From the NCBI GenBank assembly GCA_001768515.1, contig MEOA01000046.1, positions 1 through 39,703 on the forward strand: a stretch of DNA of 39,703 nt, read 5' to 3'. Under the pieces are notes generated by a model. It searched no databases and had not been told where the DNA came from. It worked only from the letters and a program-made list of their open reading frames with translations. This document shows positions 9,916 to 17,684 of this stretch, in pieces. The stretch is from Bacteroidetes bacterium GWE2_42_24. Lineage in GTDB: Bacteria; Bacteroidota; Bacteroidia; Bacteroidales; TTA-H9. The position numbers and the translations under genes were made by a program. Within the stretch, counting starts at the first letter, position 1. Every line of letters starts with the position of its first letter.

Positions 9916-10854
9916 ATGGATTACGAGAAAAACATCAAGGCACTGCAATACGACGACATCAGAAAAATACTCGATGAAACCGACAGCCGTGTAGTGTTTG
10001 AAAAAACCAACATCATTCCCGACGAGAAAGACCTCTATGATAGACTCGTCCAATATGTCGATTATTCCGATATCGGGAGAAAAAGTGTGCTTGGCATTGA
10101 TATTTTCAAATACAGTTCGTTCGGTTCCTTTGAACAGACGCTGATCCCCTTTCTTTTCAAGGCTATCTTTAACCTTACGTTAAAACAGTGCTTCACCAAC
10201 CACAAATACCTTTTTCAGAAAACTTCGGAGGAGGAGATCAACCGAACCTTTATAAGCACAGGTGATGGTGGATACCTGATCTTTGATACGCCCCTACACA
10301 GCCTGGTTTTCGCTATTAATTTTGCTGTTGTTATCAGGGTTTACAATGCATTTCACCTCTACCCGAAACTCCGTAAGATCATTGGAGCCATCAACCTGCG
10401 TTACGCCATCACTTTCGACCGCATCTACATCTTCGATCATAATTTCTATGGGCGTGCTATCATCAACTGTGCCCGAATCCTGATGAAAGATGACCTAAAC
10501 CGCTGCTTAATTGATGAACACTCTCACAGTTGGTTTACCACCAACATGGAAGGAATTGAAAACCTCCAGATTCTAACCATTCATGAGATGGCCAATATTT
10601 ACGACCTGCGCGATTACGACAATTCAGTTCTGGACCTTCATCCTGATGAGATATTTGAAGCGGAAGTTTCGCGCCGTTACGGCATCATTAATGCCGACAT
10701 CCTTAAGATTGGCAAAATTTCATCAAAGGACACCGAACTCAGCATCTACAACCTCCATCTGCAAGTGACCCTCAATCTGATTAACGATGACGATCCGCTG
10801 CAGAAAAAGACCGTCACCATCAGTTTGGGAAACCTGAATACATCGGGTATTTAA
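9916..10854 (+). CDS. Stand-alone class III nucleotidyl cyclase-like protein, possibly degenerate
   Basis: A 312-aa soluble protein not matched to a named family. Residues about 55-210 read like a class III adenylyl/guanylyl cyclase fold. The first metal-binding position is D62 in GIDIFKYS. The second is D117 in ISTGDGGYLIF, the usual GD pair. The dimerisation segment appears as LRYAITFDRIYIF...YGRAIINCARIL. Counting from G179, the transition-state arginine is present (R187), but the asparagine position four after the glycine is isoleucine (I183), with an asparagine one place later. So it may be catalytically altered or only a regulatory or binding fold. No signal peptide, transmembrane helix or sensor domain is seen. 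The ~100-residue C-terminal part is unassigned. It is monocistronic, with a 150-base gap to rhlE. The call is by motif only. Confidence 0.5.
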   Translation: MDYEKNIKALQYDDIRKILDETDSRVVFEKTNIIPDEKDLYDRLVQYVDYSDIGRKSVLGIDIFKYSSFGSFEQTLIPFLFKAIFNLTLKQCFTNHKYLFQKTSEEEINRTFISTGDGGYLIFDTPLHSLVFAINFAVVIRVYNAFHLYPKLRKIIGAINLRYAITFDRIYIFDHNFYGRAIINCARILMKDDLNRCLIDEHSHSWFTTNMEGIENLQILTIHEMANIYDLRDYDNSVLDLHPDEIFEAEVSRRYGIINADILKIGKISSKDTELSIYNLHLQVTLNLINDDDPLQKKTVTISLGNLNTSGI

Positions 10855-10913
10855 TAATTCCAATGATTATCTCAGGCTGAAGCCGGCCCGGTCACTTATC
10901 AATATAATATGTG

Positions 10914-10921
10914 TACCTTTG
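10914..10921 (+). promoter_or_regulatory. Candidate -7 promoter element (TACCTTTG) before the DEAD-box helicase gene
   Basis: TACCTTTG matches the Bacteroidota sigma-A -7 consensus TAnnTTTG and lies 84 bases upstream of the helicase ATG. No good -33 TTTG was seen at the usual spacing, so the call is tentative. The long leader is reminiscent of cold-regulated helicase mRNAs, but that is only inference. Confidence 0.4.
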
Positions 10922-11004
10922 CCGCAAATTCACCTCAGAACATTTCCCTTCCTTTTATTAGTCAGGTTTTGGTTCAGTGGAAAGTATCCACCATATAATT
11001 CTTT

Positions 11005-12273
11005 ATGTCATTTCAGTCGTTAAACCTCATTGAACCTATACTCAGGTCATTAAAACAAGAAGGTTACCACACCCCCACCCCTATTCAGCAACAGTCAATT
11101 CCCATCATACTCCAGGGCACTGATCTACTGGGTTGTGCCCAGACAGGTACCGGAAAAACAGCCGCCTTCACCATCCCAATACTGCAACTGCTGCTCGAAT
11201 CAAAAACTTTCGGGAAAAAACGCAAAATCAGAAGTCTGGTCGTAACGCCCACGCGCGAACTTGCTATCCAGATCAACGATAGTATTCAGGCTTATGGCCG
11301 CTTCACCGGATTGGTCAGCACCGTTGTTTTTGGTGGTGTGAACCAGAACCCACAGGCCGACGCCATACGTCGCGGCGTTGATATTCTGGTTGCTACACCG
11401 GGCCGCCTGCTCGACCTGATCGATCAGGGCATTATTTCGCTGCACGATATTGAATACTTCGTTCTTGATGAAGCCGACCGCATGCTCGATATGGGCTTTA
11501 TACACGACGTCAAACGCATCATCGCGCTGTTGCCAAAGAAGCGCCAATCGCTCTTTTTCTCGGCCACCATGCCTCCCGAAATCATCAAACTGTCAAACAC
11601 CATCCTGAACAATCCCGTCAAGGTAGAAATAACACCCTCTGCCACCACGGTTGAAATCATCAGATTGTTTGTCTATTTTGTCGATAAGGGCAACAAGCCT
11701 GCCTTGTTACTTGAGGTTCTGGAGGACAAAAATATCAAATCGGTGCTGGTTTTTACCCGCACCAAGCACGGTGCCGACAAGGTGGTAAAAGTCCTCGAAA
11801 AGAATAAAATCAAGGCTGAAGCTATTCATGGCAACAAATCGCAGAATGCACGTCAGCGCGCACTGTCCAATTTCAAAGAACAGACTACCCGTGTATTGGT
11901 AGCCACCGACATCGCTGCCCGTGGTATCGACATCGAAGAGATGGAATGGGTGATTAACTACGAATTACCGGAAGTGGCAGAGACCTATGTGCACAGAATC
12001 GGCCGTACAGGCCGTGCCGGAGCAAAAGGAACCGCCTATTCATTCTGTGATGCAGAGGAAAAACCGTTGTTGCGCGACATCGAAAAGCTGATTGGGAAGA
12101 AAATCCCGGTAAATGACAACCATTCTTTCCCTTTGATTGATCACAATCCGGTCAAGAAACCTAAACAGCAGCATACCCGCAGTCCAAGACAGGGCAGGGC
12201 TGCCGAACAAAGTTCCGGCCGCACCAATGTAAGGTCTGAGAAGACATCGCAGTACGCTGCGGGCAGACGATAA
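11005..12273 (+). CDS. rhlE: DEAD-box ATP-dependent RNA helicase, RhlE type
   Basis: RNA helicase of 422 aa, probably acting in ribosome assembly or RNA turnover in the cytoplasm. All family motifs are present in order: the Q motif region ([14 protein letters not shown]), Walker [22 protein letters not shown], the DEAD box in [16 protein letters not shown] (FFSATMPPE), [24 protein letters not shown] and [10 protein letters not shown]. After residue ~365 a basic, low-complexity tail follows ([19 protein letters not shown]), which usually binds RNA. The order of motifs and the short tail fit RhlE better than CsdA/DbpA. The gene stands alone between a cyclase-like gene and a metalloprotease-like gene. 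Confidence 0.93.
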   Translation: MSFQSLNLIEPILRSLKQEGYHTPTPIQQQSIPIILQGTDLLGCAQTGTGKTAAFTIPILQLLLESKTFGKKRKIRSLVVTPTRELAIQINDSIQAYGRFTGLVSTVVFGGVNQNPQADAIRRGVDILVATPGRLLDLIDQGIISLHDIEYFVLDEADRMLDMGFIHDVKRIIALLPKKRQSLFFSATMPPEIIKLSNTILNNPVKVEITPSATTVEIIRLFVYFVDKGNKPALLLEVLEDKNIKSVLVFTRTKHGADKVVKVLEKNKIKAEAIHGNKSQNARQRALSNFKEQTTRVLVATDIAARGIDIEEMEWVINYELPEVAETYVHRIGRTGRAGAKGTAYSFCDAEEKPLLRDIEKLIGKKIPVNDNHSFPLIDHNPVKKPKQQHTRSPRQGRAAEQSSGRTNVRSEKTSQYAAGRR

Positions 12274-12383
12274 GCGAACTTACCGTGGTTACTTCTTAAA
12301 TACGATATCTTTATTATCCGCGACAGTTAAACACCCGGTGATGTTATGGCTGTTATCTCGTCATGCGAAACCGTGAAAAGTTG

Positions 12384-12391
12384 TATTTTTG
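12384..12391 (+). promoter_or_regulatory. Candidate -7 promoter element (TATTTTTG)
   Basis: TATTTTTG fits TAnnTTTG and lies about 180 bases upstream of the chosen start of the exported HExxH protein. It is the best match in the 12274-12573 gap. No convincing -33 element accompanies it. Confidence 0.35.
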
Positions 12392-12573
12392 CCCATCTGA
12401 CCCAATACGGAAACTTTATCACTACCCTCTACTAAAGCGCTCAATAATTACGACTCAGGGAGCTAAAGAGATTACAATCCCGGCCTGGATGATACACATT
12501 GATAAAGGGAAGAACCTCCATTAAAAATAATTTCATGGATTCTGGTTATAACGCTAAACACAACGTTCAGAAA

Positions 12574-13356
12574 ATGAGATTTATCCGCACCGTTTCAACT
12601 ATTCTGGCGATTTTTATCCTCACCTGGCTACATCTTTCAGCAAGGGGTCAATACACCATTCAAATAAAGACACCAACTGTTGAGGAGGAATCGGAGTATA
12701 TCTGGCACAACATCTGCATGATCGGATTCTTCGATCAGCATGCGTACAAGGTAGCATGGCCCAATCATACAATAATTGCAGAACTCCTTGATGATGCCCG
12801 CAACCAAAGACTAAACGACAGTTCATACAACACGCTGATAAATGTAATGCGGCAGTCTGTGTACCGGAAAGAAGATTACGCAAAGGGGTATGGCAAGGTG
12901 TCAGCGATTCTGTCATTTCTGGATTCTGCACTGGATGTAATGCATCGCCTGAGCAGCAAATGGGATTATAATCCGCGGCCCGGTTACACTATTCTTCTTA
13001 CCTTGTACGGCCCGGGTGGCAGCTACAATGATGAGACTGGTCAGATTACACTGTTCACAACAGTTTACGGAACTTTTAAAGGATATAATAATCCTGAAAA
13101 CACCCTGATTCATGAACTCTTTCATATAATGACAGAGCAACCGGTGGTACAGAAGTACAACCTCACTCACCAGCAGAAAGAGCGGTTAGTTGACTTGTTT
13201 GTTAAAACGTGGTTTGCGACACGATTACCCGATTACAGGATACAGGGATTTGGTGACAGCCGCATGGACGAATGGTTCAACACCAGGGAAAAGTTTACAG
13301 ACCTGCCTGCCTCGATGCATGGGTTTCTGAAAACCATCAGGGCTGAGAAGCAGTAG
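12574..13356 (+). CDS. Exported HExxH-motif protein, putative zinc metallopeptidase
   Basis: Hypothetical protein, about 260 aa from the chosen start. The frame is open back to 12499 (TTG) and has another ATG at 12535, but the ATG at 12574 directly begins a signal peptide (MRFIRTVSTILAIFILTW ... SARGQ), so it is preferred. In the C-terminal third, TLIHELFHIMTEQP contains HELFH, a zincin-type HExxH with both histidines and the glutamate. A clear third zinc ligand was not identified; E and D residues 25-40 places later are candidates. The middle segment with YTILLTLYGPGGSYNDETGQITLF resembles the edge strand that precedes the active helix in many gluzincins. The substrate is unknown and no gene is linked in an operon. 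The exported nature is well supported; the peptidase role is inferred. Confidence 0.65.
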   Translation: MRFIRTVSTILAIFILTWLHLSARGQYTIQIKTPTVEEESEYIWHNICMIGFFDQHAYKVAWPNHTIIAELLDDARNQRLNDSSYNTLINVMRQSVYRKEDYAKGYGKVSAILSFLDSALDVMHRLSSKWDYNPRPGYTILLTLYGPGGSYNDETGQITLFTTVYGTFKGYNNPENTLIHELFHIMTEQPVVQKYNLTHQQKERLVDLFVKTWFATRLPDYRIQGFGDSRMDEWFNTREKFTDLPASMHGFLKTIRAEKQ

Positions 13357-13399
13357 AAAGCCAGAAAACCATGGCTAATCGTTTTGAGAGAAGGATCAT

Positions 13400-13783
13400 C
13401 TATGCTTCGACGATTTTAAATGGAATCCCGGTCAGATCGCGATAGTCCTCACCGGTTTCCATCATCTCTTCATCGTCCTTGTCATAAAACCAGATGACCT
13501 CGAATTCGCTGCCCGAAACATTCTTTACTTGTTGTAACTTTCTGAACAATTCAAGAATAAACTTAGATGAGCTTGTATTAAAATACTCAAGATGAACCTC
13601 AAAAACAGTCACTTTGGCCGGATCTTTTACATAATCCTCAAGCCAGGCAATAACAGGTTCATAGAAGGCAAATGTATTTTCCGGGATTGAACGCCCGCCA
13701 ATTTTAAAAAGCCCTTCTTCGGGAATAAAATGAATAAAAGGTGTTTGCCTTGTTTTTTCGATCAAAAGTGTCTTAAGGGGCAT
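13400..13783 (-). CDS. SiaC-like regulatory phosphoprotein (DUF1987)
   Basis: Small 127-aa cytoplasmic protein of the DUF1987/SiaC family. The fold alternates beta strands and helices like an anti-sigma-factor antagonist. The likely phospho-acceptor region is EYFNTSSSKFILEL (T70-S73), the segment where P. aeruginosa SiaC is phosphorylated (T68 in that protein). Family knowledge says SiaC binds a partner protein when unphosphorylated and is toggled by the SiaB kinase and SiaA phosphatase. It is the last gene of the block, starting 5 bases after the SiaB-like stop, so it is almost certainly cotranscribed. Its output partner here is unknown; in Pseudomonas it is a diguanylate cyclase, but none is visible in this window. 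Confidence 0.85.
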   Translation of the reverse strand: MPLKTLLIEKTRQTPFIHFIPEEGLFKIGGRSIPENTFAFYEPVIAWLEDYVKDPAKVTVFEVHLEYFNTSSSKFILELFRKLQQVKNVSGSEFEVIWFYDKDDEEMMETGEDYRDLTGIPFKIVEA

Positions 13784-13788
13784 GGCTT

Positions 13789-14334
13789 TTATAGTTTAAT
13801 TTTTGCACTGAATTCAAAAAAATACACATCATCACCAAGAGGAATAAAGTTGTAGACAAGAATCTCCTCCGATTTGCGGGCAATGTCGATAAATCCCAAA
13901 CCAGCACCCCCTTTGGCAGTAAATCCGTTTTCCGACATGGTTTTCTTATAATACTCCCTGATCTGGTCCTTATCGAGGCTATTGATCCGTCCTAGATATA
14001 ATTCTAATTTTTCCTTATTGGCAGCCGAAAGGTAATTTCCGGTTTCGACATAGAAGGCGGTGTCATCGCTACGGAGTTGCACCACCGACTCAGACAGGGT
14101 ACCATCCATTCCGGGTATCTTCAGTGGAGTTGCGTGGTGATAAAGATTCTGAAGACACTCTACTAATATATGGAACACCCGTTTACGCACACCTGAAGGG
14201 CATCCACCGGCATCGAGTTTGTCTTCAGCCAGTTGAAGCAACCGACTGACAACATCCGGATTGACTTCTCCCGTGTAGACAAGCAAAGCTCCTTCGTTTT
14301 GCATCTTTTTTATTGTTTGGTAGATTCCTGGCAT
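13789..14334 (-). CDS. SiaB-family protein kinase (HATPase-like)
   Basis: Protein of 181 aa with a GHKL-type ATP-binding fold, matching the SiaB kinase family. Its N box is in ILVECLQNLYHHA (E and N as ATP and magnesium ligands), and the glycine-rich lid and G box appear as TAKGGAGLGFIDIARKS. It is expected to phosphorylate the downstream SiaC-like protein. The frame is open to a TTG at 14340, but the ATG at 14334 (MPGIYQTIKKM) is the natural start and leaves 12 bases after the phosphatase stop. No membrane segment or sensor domain is present, so control must come from the phosphatase partner. Confidence 0.85.
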   Translation of the reverse strand: MPGIYQTIKKMQNEGALLVYTGEVNPDVVSRLLQLAEDKLDAGGCPSGVRKRVFHILVECLQNLYHHATPLKIPGMDGTLSESVVQLRSDDTAFYVETGNYLSAANKEKLELYLGRINSLDKDQIREYYKKTMSENGFTAKGGAGLGFIDIARKSEEILVYNFIPLGDDVYFFEFSAKIKL

Positions 14335-14346
14335 AACCAATGTATT

Positions 14347-17300
14347 TTATGGTTCCAGGTCGATGCCAATAACCAGTACGTCATCGATCTGCAAAAGGTT
14401 TCCTTTCCATTCATCAAACGATGCAGCGACCCTCCGTGCCTTTACATCGGCTGTTTTACCAGCCAGATCAAGCAACATCTCCCGAAAACGACGTGCCATG
14501 AATTTCTTCTCATGCGGACCACCAAACTGGTCAATAAAACCATCAGTAGCCAGATAAACTGAATCACCCGGAACAACTTTGATCGTATGATTGGTGAAAG
14601 GCTGCTGATCACGCATGGATGTTCCCACGGGCATCTTATCGCCCTTTATTTCAAGTAGTGCCGGGTGATGCAGAATCTCTTCTTCACCATTTGGGACAAG
14701 TGGCTCAACATTTCCAAAGCGGCAGAGGTAAAGACTGTTGAAAGCACCGGCAAACCGGAGTATATTGTTCTTCTGGTCCCAGGCCATCAGTGCCACATCC
14801 ATACCATCCTTGGTCTCACCTTCGCGCCCTGTTTGTTGAAGAACACTGATAACATAAGACCTCAACTGTTCAAGCACCTGAGCAGGGTTGGTTACCTTGC
14901 GTTCATTGATAATCTCATTAAGATAACTGATACCGATCATACTCATAAAAGCACCGGGAACGCCATGGCCGGTACAATCAGCTGCTGCAACCATCCTGAT
15001 CCCTTTCCGTTCCGAAAACCAATAGAAGTCGCCACTGACAATATCCTTGGGTCGGTAAAAGATGAACGACAAAGGCACCATTGATTGAAGTTCTTTTTCG
15101 GGTCGCATAATTGCCATCTGGATCCTGCGGGCGTAATTGATGCTGTCGGTGATGTCACGGTTTTTCATCTCCAATTGTGCTGCAGTGGCCATCAACTCGA
15201 CTGTTCGTTTCTTCACCTTTGCTTCCAGAATCAGTTTTTCGGATTTTAACTTCCGTTCCCTGTACTTAAAAAATCCCATTACAAAAACCGACAGAACCAG
15301 CAAGGCAACCATTGTGAACCACGGCGTCTGCCAGAAAGGCCGACGGATCGTAAAGACAACCGATGCCACTGCACCAAGCCATTGCCCTGAAGCATCGCAG
15401 GCCTGAACCTCAAAACGGTAAGCACCAGGACTCAGTCCAGGAAAACTAACAAAACGCTCATCAACCGGTTTACTCCATTCAGGAATGGCTCCTATCAGCC
15501 TGTAGCGGTATTTCAATAGATCGGGACAGGTAATTGAAACACTCCTGTACTCAAAATAGAAATTATTCTGGGTATACGAAACCGACATCTGATCGCCAAA
15601 AGATACCGGCTTCAGATTAATCATCACCTGATCTATCCTGGTAGCAGGAGCCTGCCATGGAGCCCTTGGTGTCGTTGGATTAAAACAATTAATCCCATGA
15701 GCCGTTCCAAACCAAACCCTGCCCGCCTTCATCTTCCTGATGGCATTGCTTTTGACTTCAACACCTGTAAATCCAGTACGACGGGTATACGTTTCGATTA
15801 TATTGCTGTCGGGCAGAATACGATTCATTCCAAAAGTAGTTCCAACATAAACCCATTTGTCTGAAACTTCCACGGCAGGGATAAAATCAGAGAGCAATCC
15901 ATCGGTTTTGGTGAACCGCTTTACCTCATTGCGATTAACAAATTGCACCAATCCCTGACCTTCCGTGCCTACCCACAGACTTGAATTATCATCAAGGGCC
16001 AGGCTCAACGGAAGAATACCCTCCCCGAATGTCTCTACCGGATTCAAAGATTGGTCAATACACGTTATTCCCCGTGAACGGCATGCTACATAAAGGCTGG
16101 TTCCTTCAACGGCCAGCGCCAGAATGTCGTTTCCTGCTAATCCTGTCGATCGTGTATGCCTGTTGATCTGTTCCTTCTCCGGGAAGTAACGATACAATCC
16201 TTCGGCTGTTCCAATCCATAAATTTCCGGCAAACCAGGCCAACGAAGTAACCAATGCCGGTTGGGGAAGCATTGCATTAACTACCTCCACCGGCGAAAAG
16301 TGTCCGCCGGATGCAGGTACCGACCATAAGCCGCCATCAAGCGTTCCGGCATAGATGGTGCCGGGAGATGCTGCCAGACAACGTACCTGAAAACCCGACT
16401 GGAGTTTATTGCATGGTGCTACCTCTGAAAACAACTTTTCACCTTCATCCTGATCACGCACAGCTACCCCTTTATCGGTTCCTATCCAAACTTTCCGGTT
16501 ATGCTGAAGAATCGCCCAAACCTGCTCCCCCGGCAATCCGTTTTCAGTCCCATAAGCGTAAAGGTAATTCCCTTTAAACACAAAAAGGCCCTCATCACGC
16601 GAGCCTACCAACAGATTGCCCTCCCTGTCGGAATTCAGACAAATCAGAAATGACGCCTCCAACCCATTTCCGAAATCAAAACACTTTACCACACCTGTTT
16701 CACTGATACTTACCAGGCCCCTTCCCCACGTAGCGCAATAAATGGTTCCATCCCACCCTTCCACTACCTGGGTAATGTATGTAACACCATCGCCCGGCTT
16801 CAATAAGTGTAGTCTCTTATCTTTAGAACTTACCAGATAAACAGCGCCAGTTACATCACCGGCGATGATATCCCCTTTTCGGGTCATTCCCAATGTACTC
16901 ACGAGTGCTGCATTGCAAAATTCAGAAACCTCATAGGGCTTAAATACCTCACCGTCAGTTGTAATCCTCAATCCCAATCCATATACGGCACACAAGAGTG
17001 AGCCATCCGAAAGTTTAACTGCAGACGAAATTCTGTCACCCAACCCCTCGGCTCCTTTAAAAAAACTAACATTAGAAAAATTGTTGTCTTTATCAACTCT
17101 TAAACGAACCAGGCCACTTCCCATTGTATAAATCCAGTTATATCCCAGCACATTATTCACAAACCCGCCAATATCGCCTCTGATGTAGAGTTTCGATGAA
17201 TCAACAATATGAAAGGCTGAATCGTAATACAAGCTCACCTCACCACCCCAATGCCCCAGCCAGAGTCTGTTTCCCATATCCAGGGCAATTGCTTTGACAC

Positions 17301-17574
17301 CATTTTGCGCTAACCCATTCGAGACAGTCATCAGTTCAAAGTGCTTGCCGTCAAATCGGGCCACGCCATTAGGCATCCCAAGCCACACAAACCCCAGACT
17401 GTCCTGAAAAATTGTATAGATACGCGAATGGGGTATACCCTCTTCAACCCCATAGTGATCGAAAAAGTAGGTCTGGCCGGTTACTCCATTACCAAAACCA
17501 AGTATAAGGAATAACACCAATTTCGCAACGGGGGATATTTTGAATGAAACAATCAAGGATATGTACTTTCTCAT
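14347..17574 (-). CDS. Membrane propeller-sensor SpoIIE/PP2C phosphatase (SiaA-like)
   Basis: Large 1075-aa sensor phosphatase. A signal peptide leads to about 700 residues of repeated propeller blades (YTIFQDSLGFVWLGMPNGVARF, VWAILQHNRKVWIGT, GRVWFGTAHGINCFNP), the two-component-regulator propeller type. A Y_Y_Y domain follows (YTQNNFYFEYRSVS ... YRYRLIGAIPEWSKPV). One transmembrane helix (PWFTMVALLVLSVFVMGFFKY) and a coiled coil (about 790-830) link it to a SpoIIE-type PP2C domain. Metal-binding aspartates are visible in IVSGDFYWF, AAADCTGHGVPGAFMSMIG and LATDGFIDQFGG. The architecture resembles hybrid two-component sensors of Bacteroidota, but with a phosphatase in place of the histidine kinase. 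It likely dephosphorylates the SiaC-like protein in response to a periplasmic ligand. It is first of the three tightly spaced genes; the caspase gene lies 110 bases upstream. Confidence 0.9.
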   Translation of the reverse strand: MRKYISLIVSFKISPVAKLVLFLILGFGNGVTGQTYFFDHYGVEEGIPHSRIYTIFQDSLGFVWLGMPNGVARFDGKHFELMTVSNGLAQNGVKAIALDMGNRLWLGHWGGEVSLYYDSAFHIVDSSKLYIRGDIGGFVNNVLGYNWIYTMGSGLVRLRVDKDNNFSNVSFFKGAEGLGDRISSAVKLSDGSLLCAVYGLGLRITTDGEVFKPYEVSEFCNAALVSTLGMTRKGDIIAGDVTGAVYLVSSKDKRLHLLKPGDGVTYITQVVEGWDGTIYCATWGRGLVSISETGVVKCFDFGNGLEASFLICLNSDREGNLLVGSRDEGLFVFKGNYLYAYGTENGLPGEQVWAILQHNRKVWIGTDKGVAVRDQDEGEKLFSEVAPCNKLQSGFQVRCLAASPGTIYAGTLDGGLWSVPASGGHFSPVEVVNAMLPQPALVTSLAWFAGNLWIGTAEGLYRYFPEKEQINRHTRSTGLAGNDILALAVEGTSLYVACRSRGITCIDQSLNPVETFGEGILPLSLALDDNSSLWVGTEGQGLVQFVNRNEVKRFTKTDGLLSDFIPAVEVSDKWVYVGTTFGMNRILPDSNIIETYTRRTGFTGVEVKSNAIRKMKAGRVWFGTAHGINCFNPTTPRAPWQAPATRIDQVMINLKPVSFGDQMSVSYTQNNFYFEYRSVSITCPDLLKYRYRLIGAIPEWSKPVDERFVSFPGLSPGAYRFEVQACDASGQWLGAVASVVFTIRRPFWQTPWFTMVALLVLSVFVMGFFKYRERKLKSEKLILEAKVKKRTVELMATAAQLEMKNRDITDSINYARRIQMAIMRPEKELQSMVPLSFIFYRPKDIVSGDFYWFSERKGIRMVAAADCTGHGVPGAFMSMIGISYLNEIINERKVTNPAQVLEQLRSYVISVLQQTGREGETKDGMDVALMAWDQKNNILRFAGAFNSLYLCRFGNVEPLVPNGEEEILHHPALLEIKGDKMPVGTSMRDQQPFTNHTIKVVPGDSVYLATDGFIDQFGGPHEKKFMARRFREMLLDLAGKTADVKARRVAASFDEWKGNLLQIDDVLVIGIDLEP

Positions 17575-17684
17575 AATTATATCTGCAAAAGCGCTGTATA
17601 GATGAATATGTCAGTGCTGACGAATCAGCCAATCCAGTGAATCAGATTATTATTGACAGTATCCTGCGAAAGAATCGACAATTA

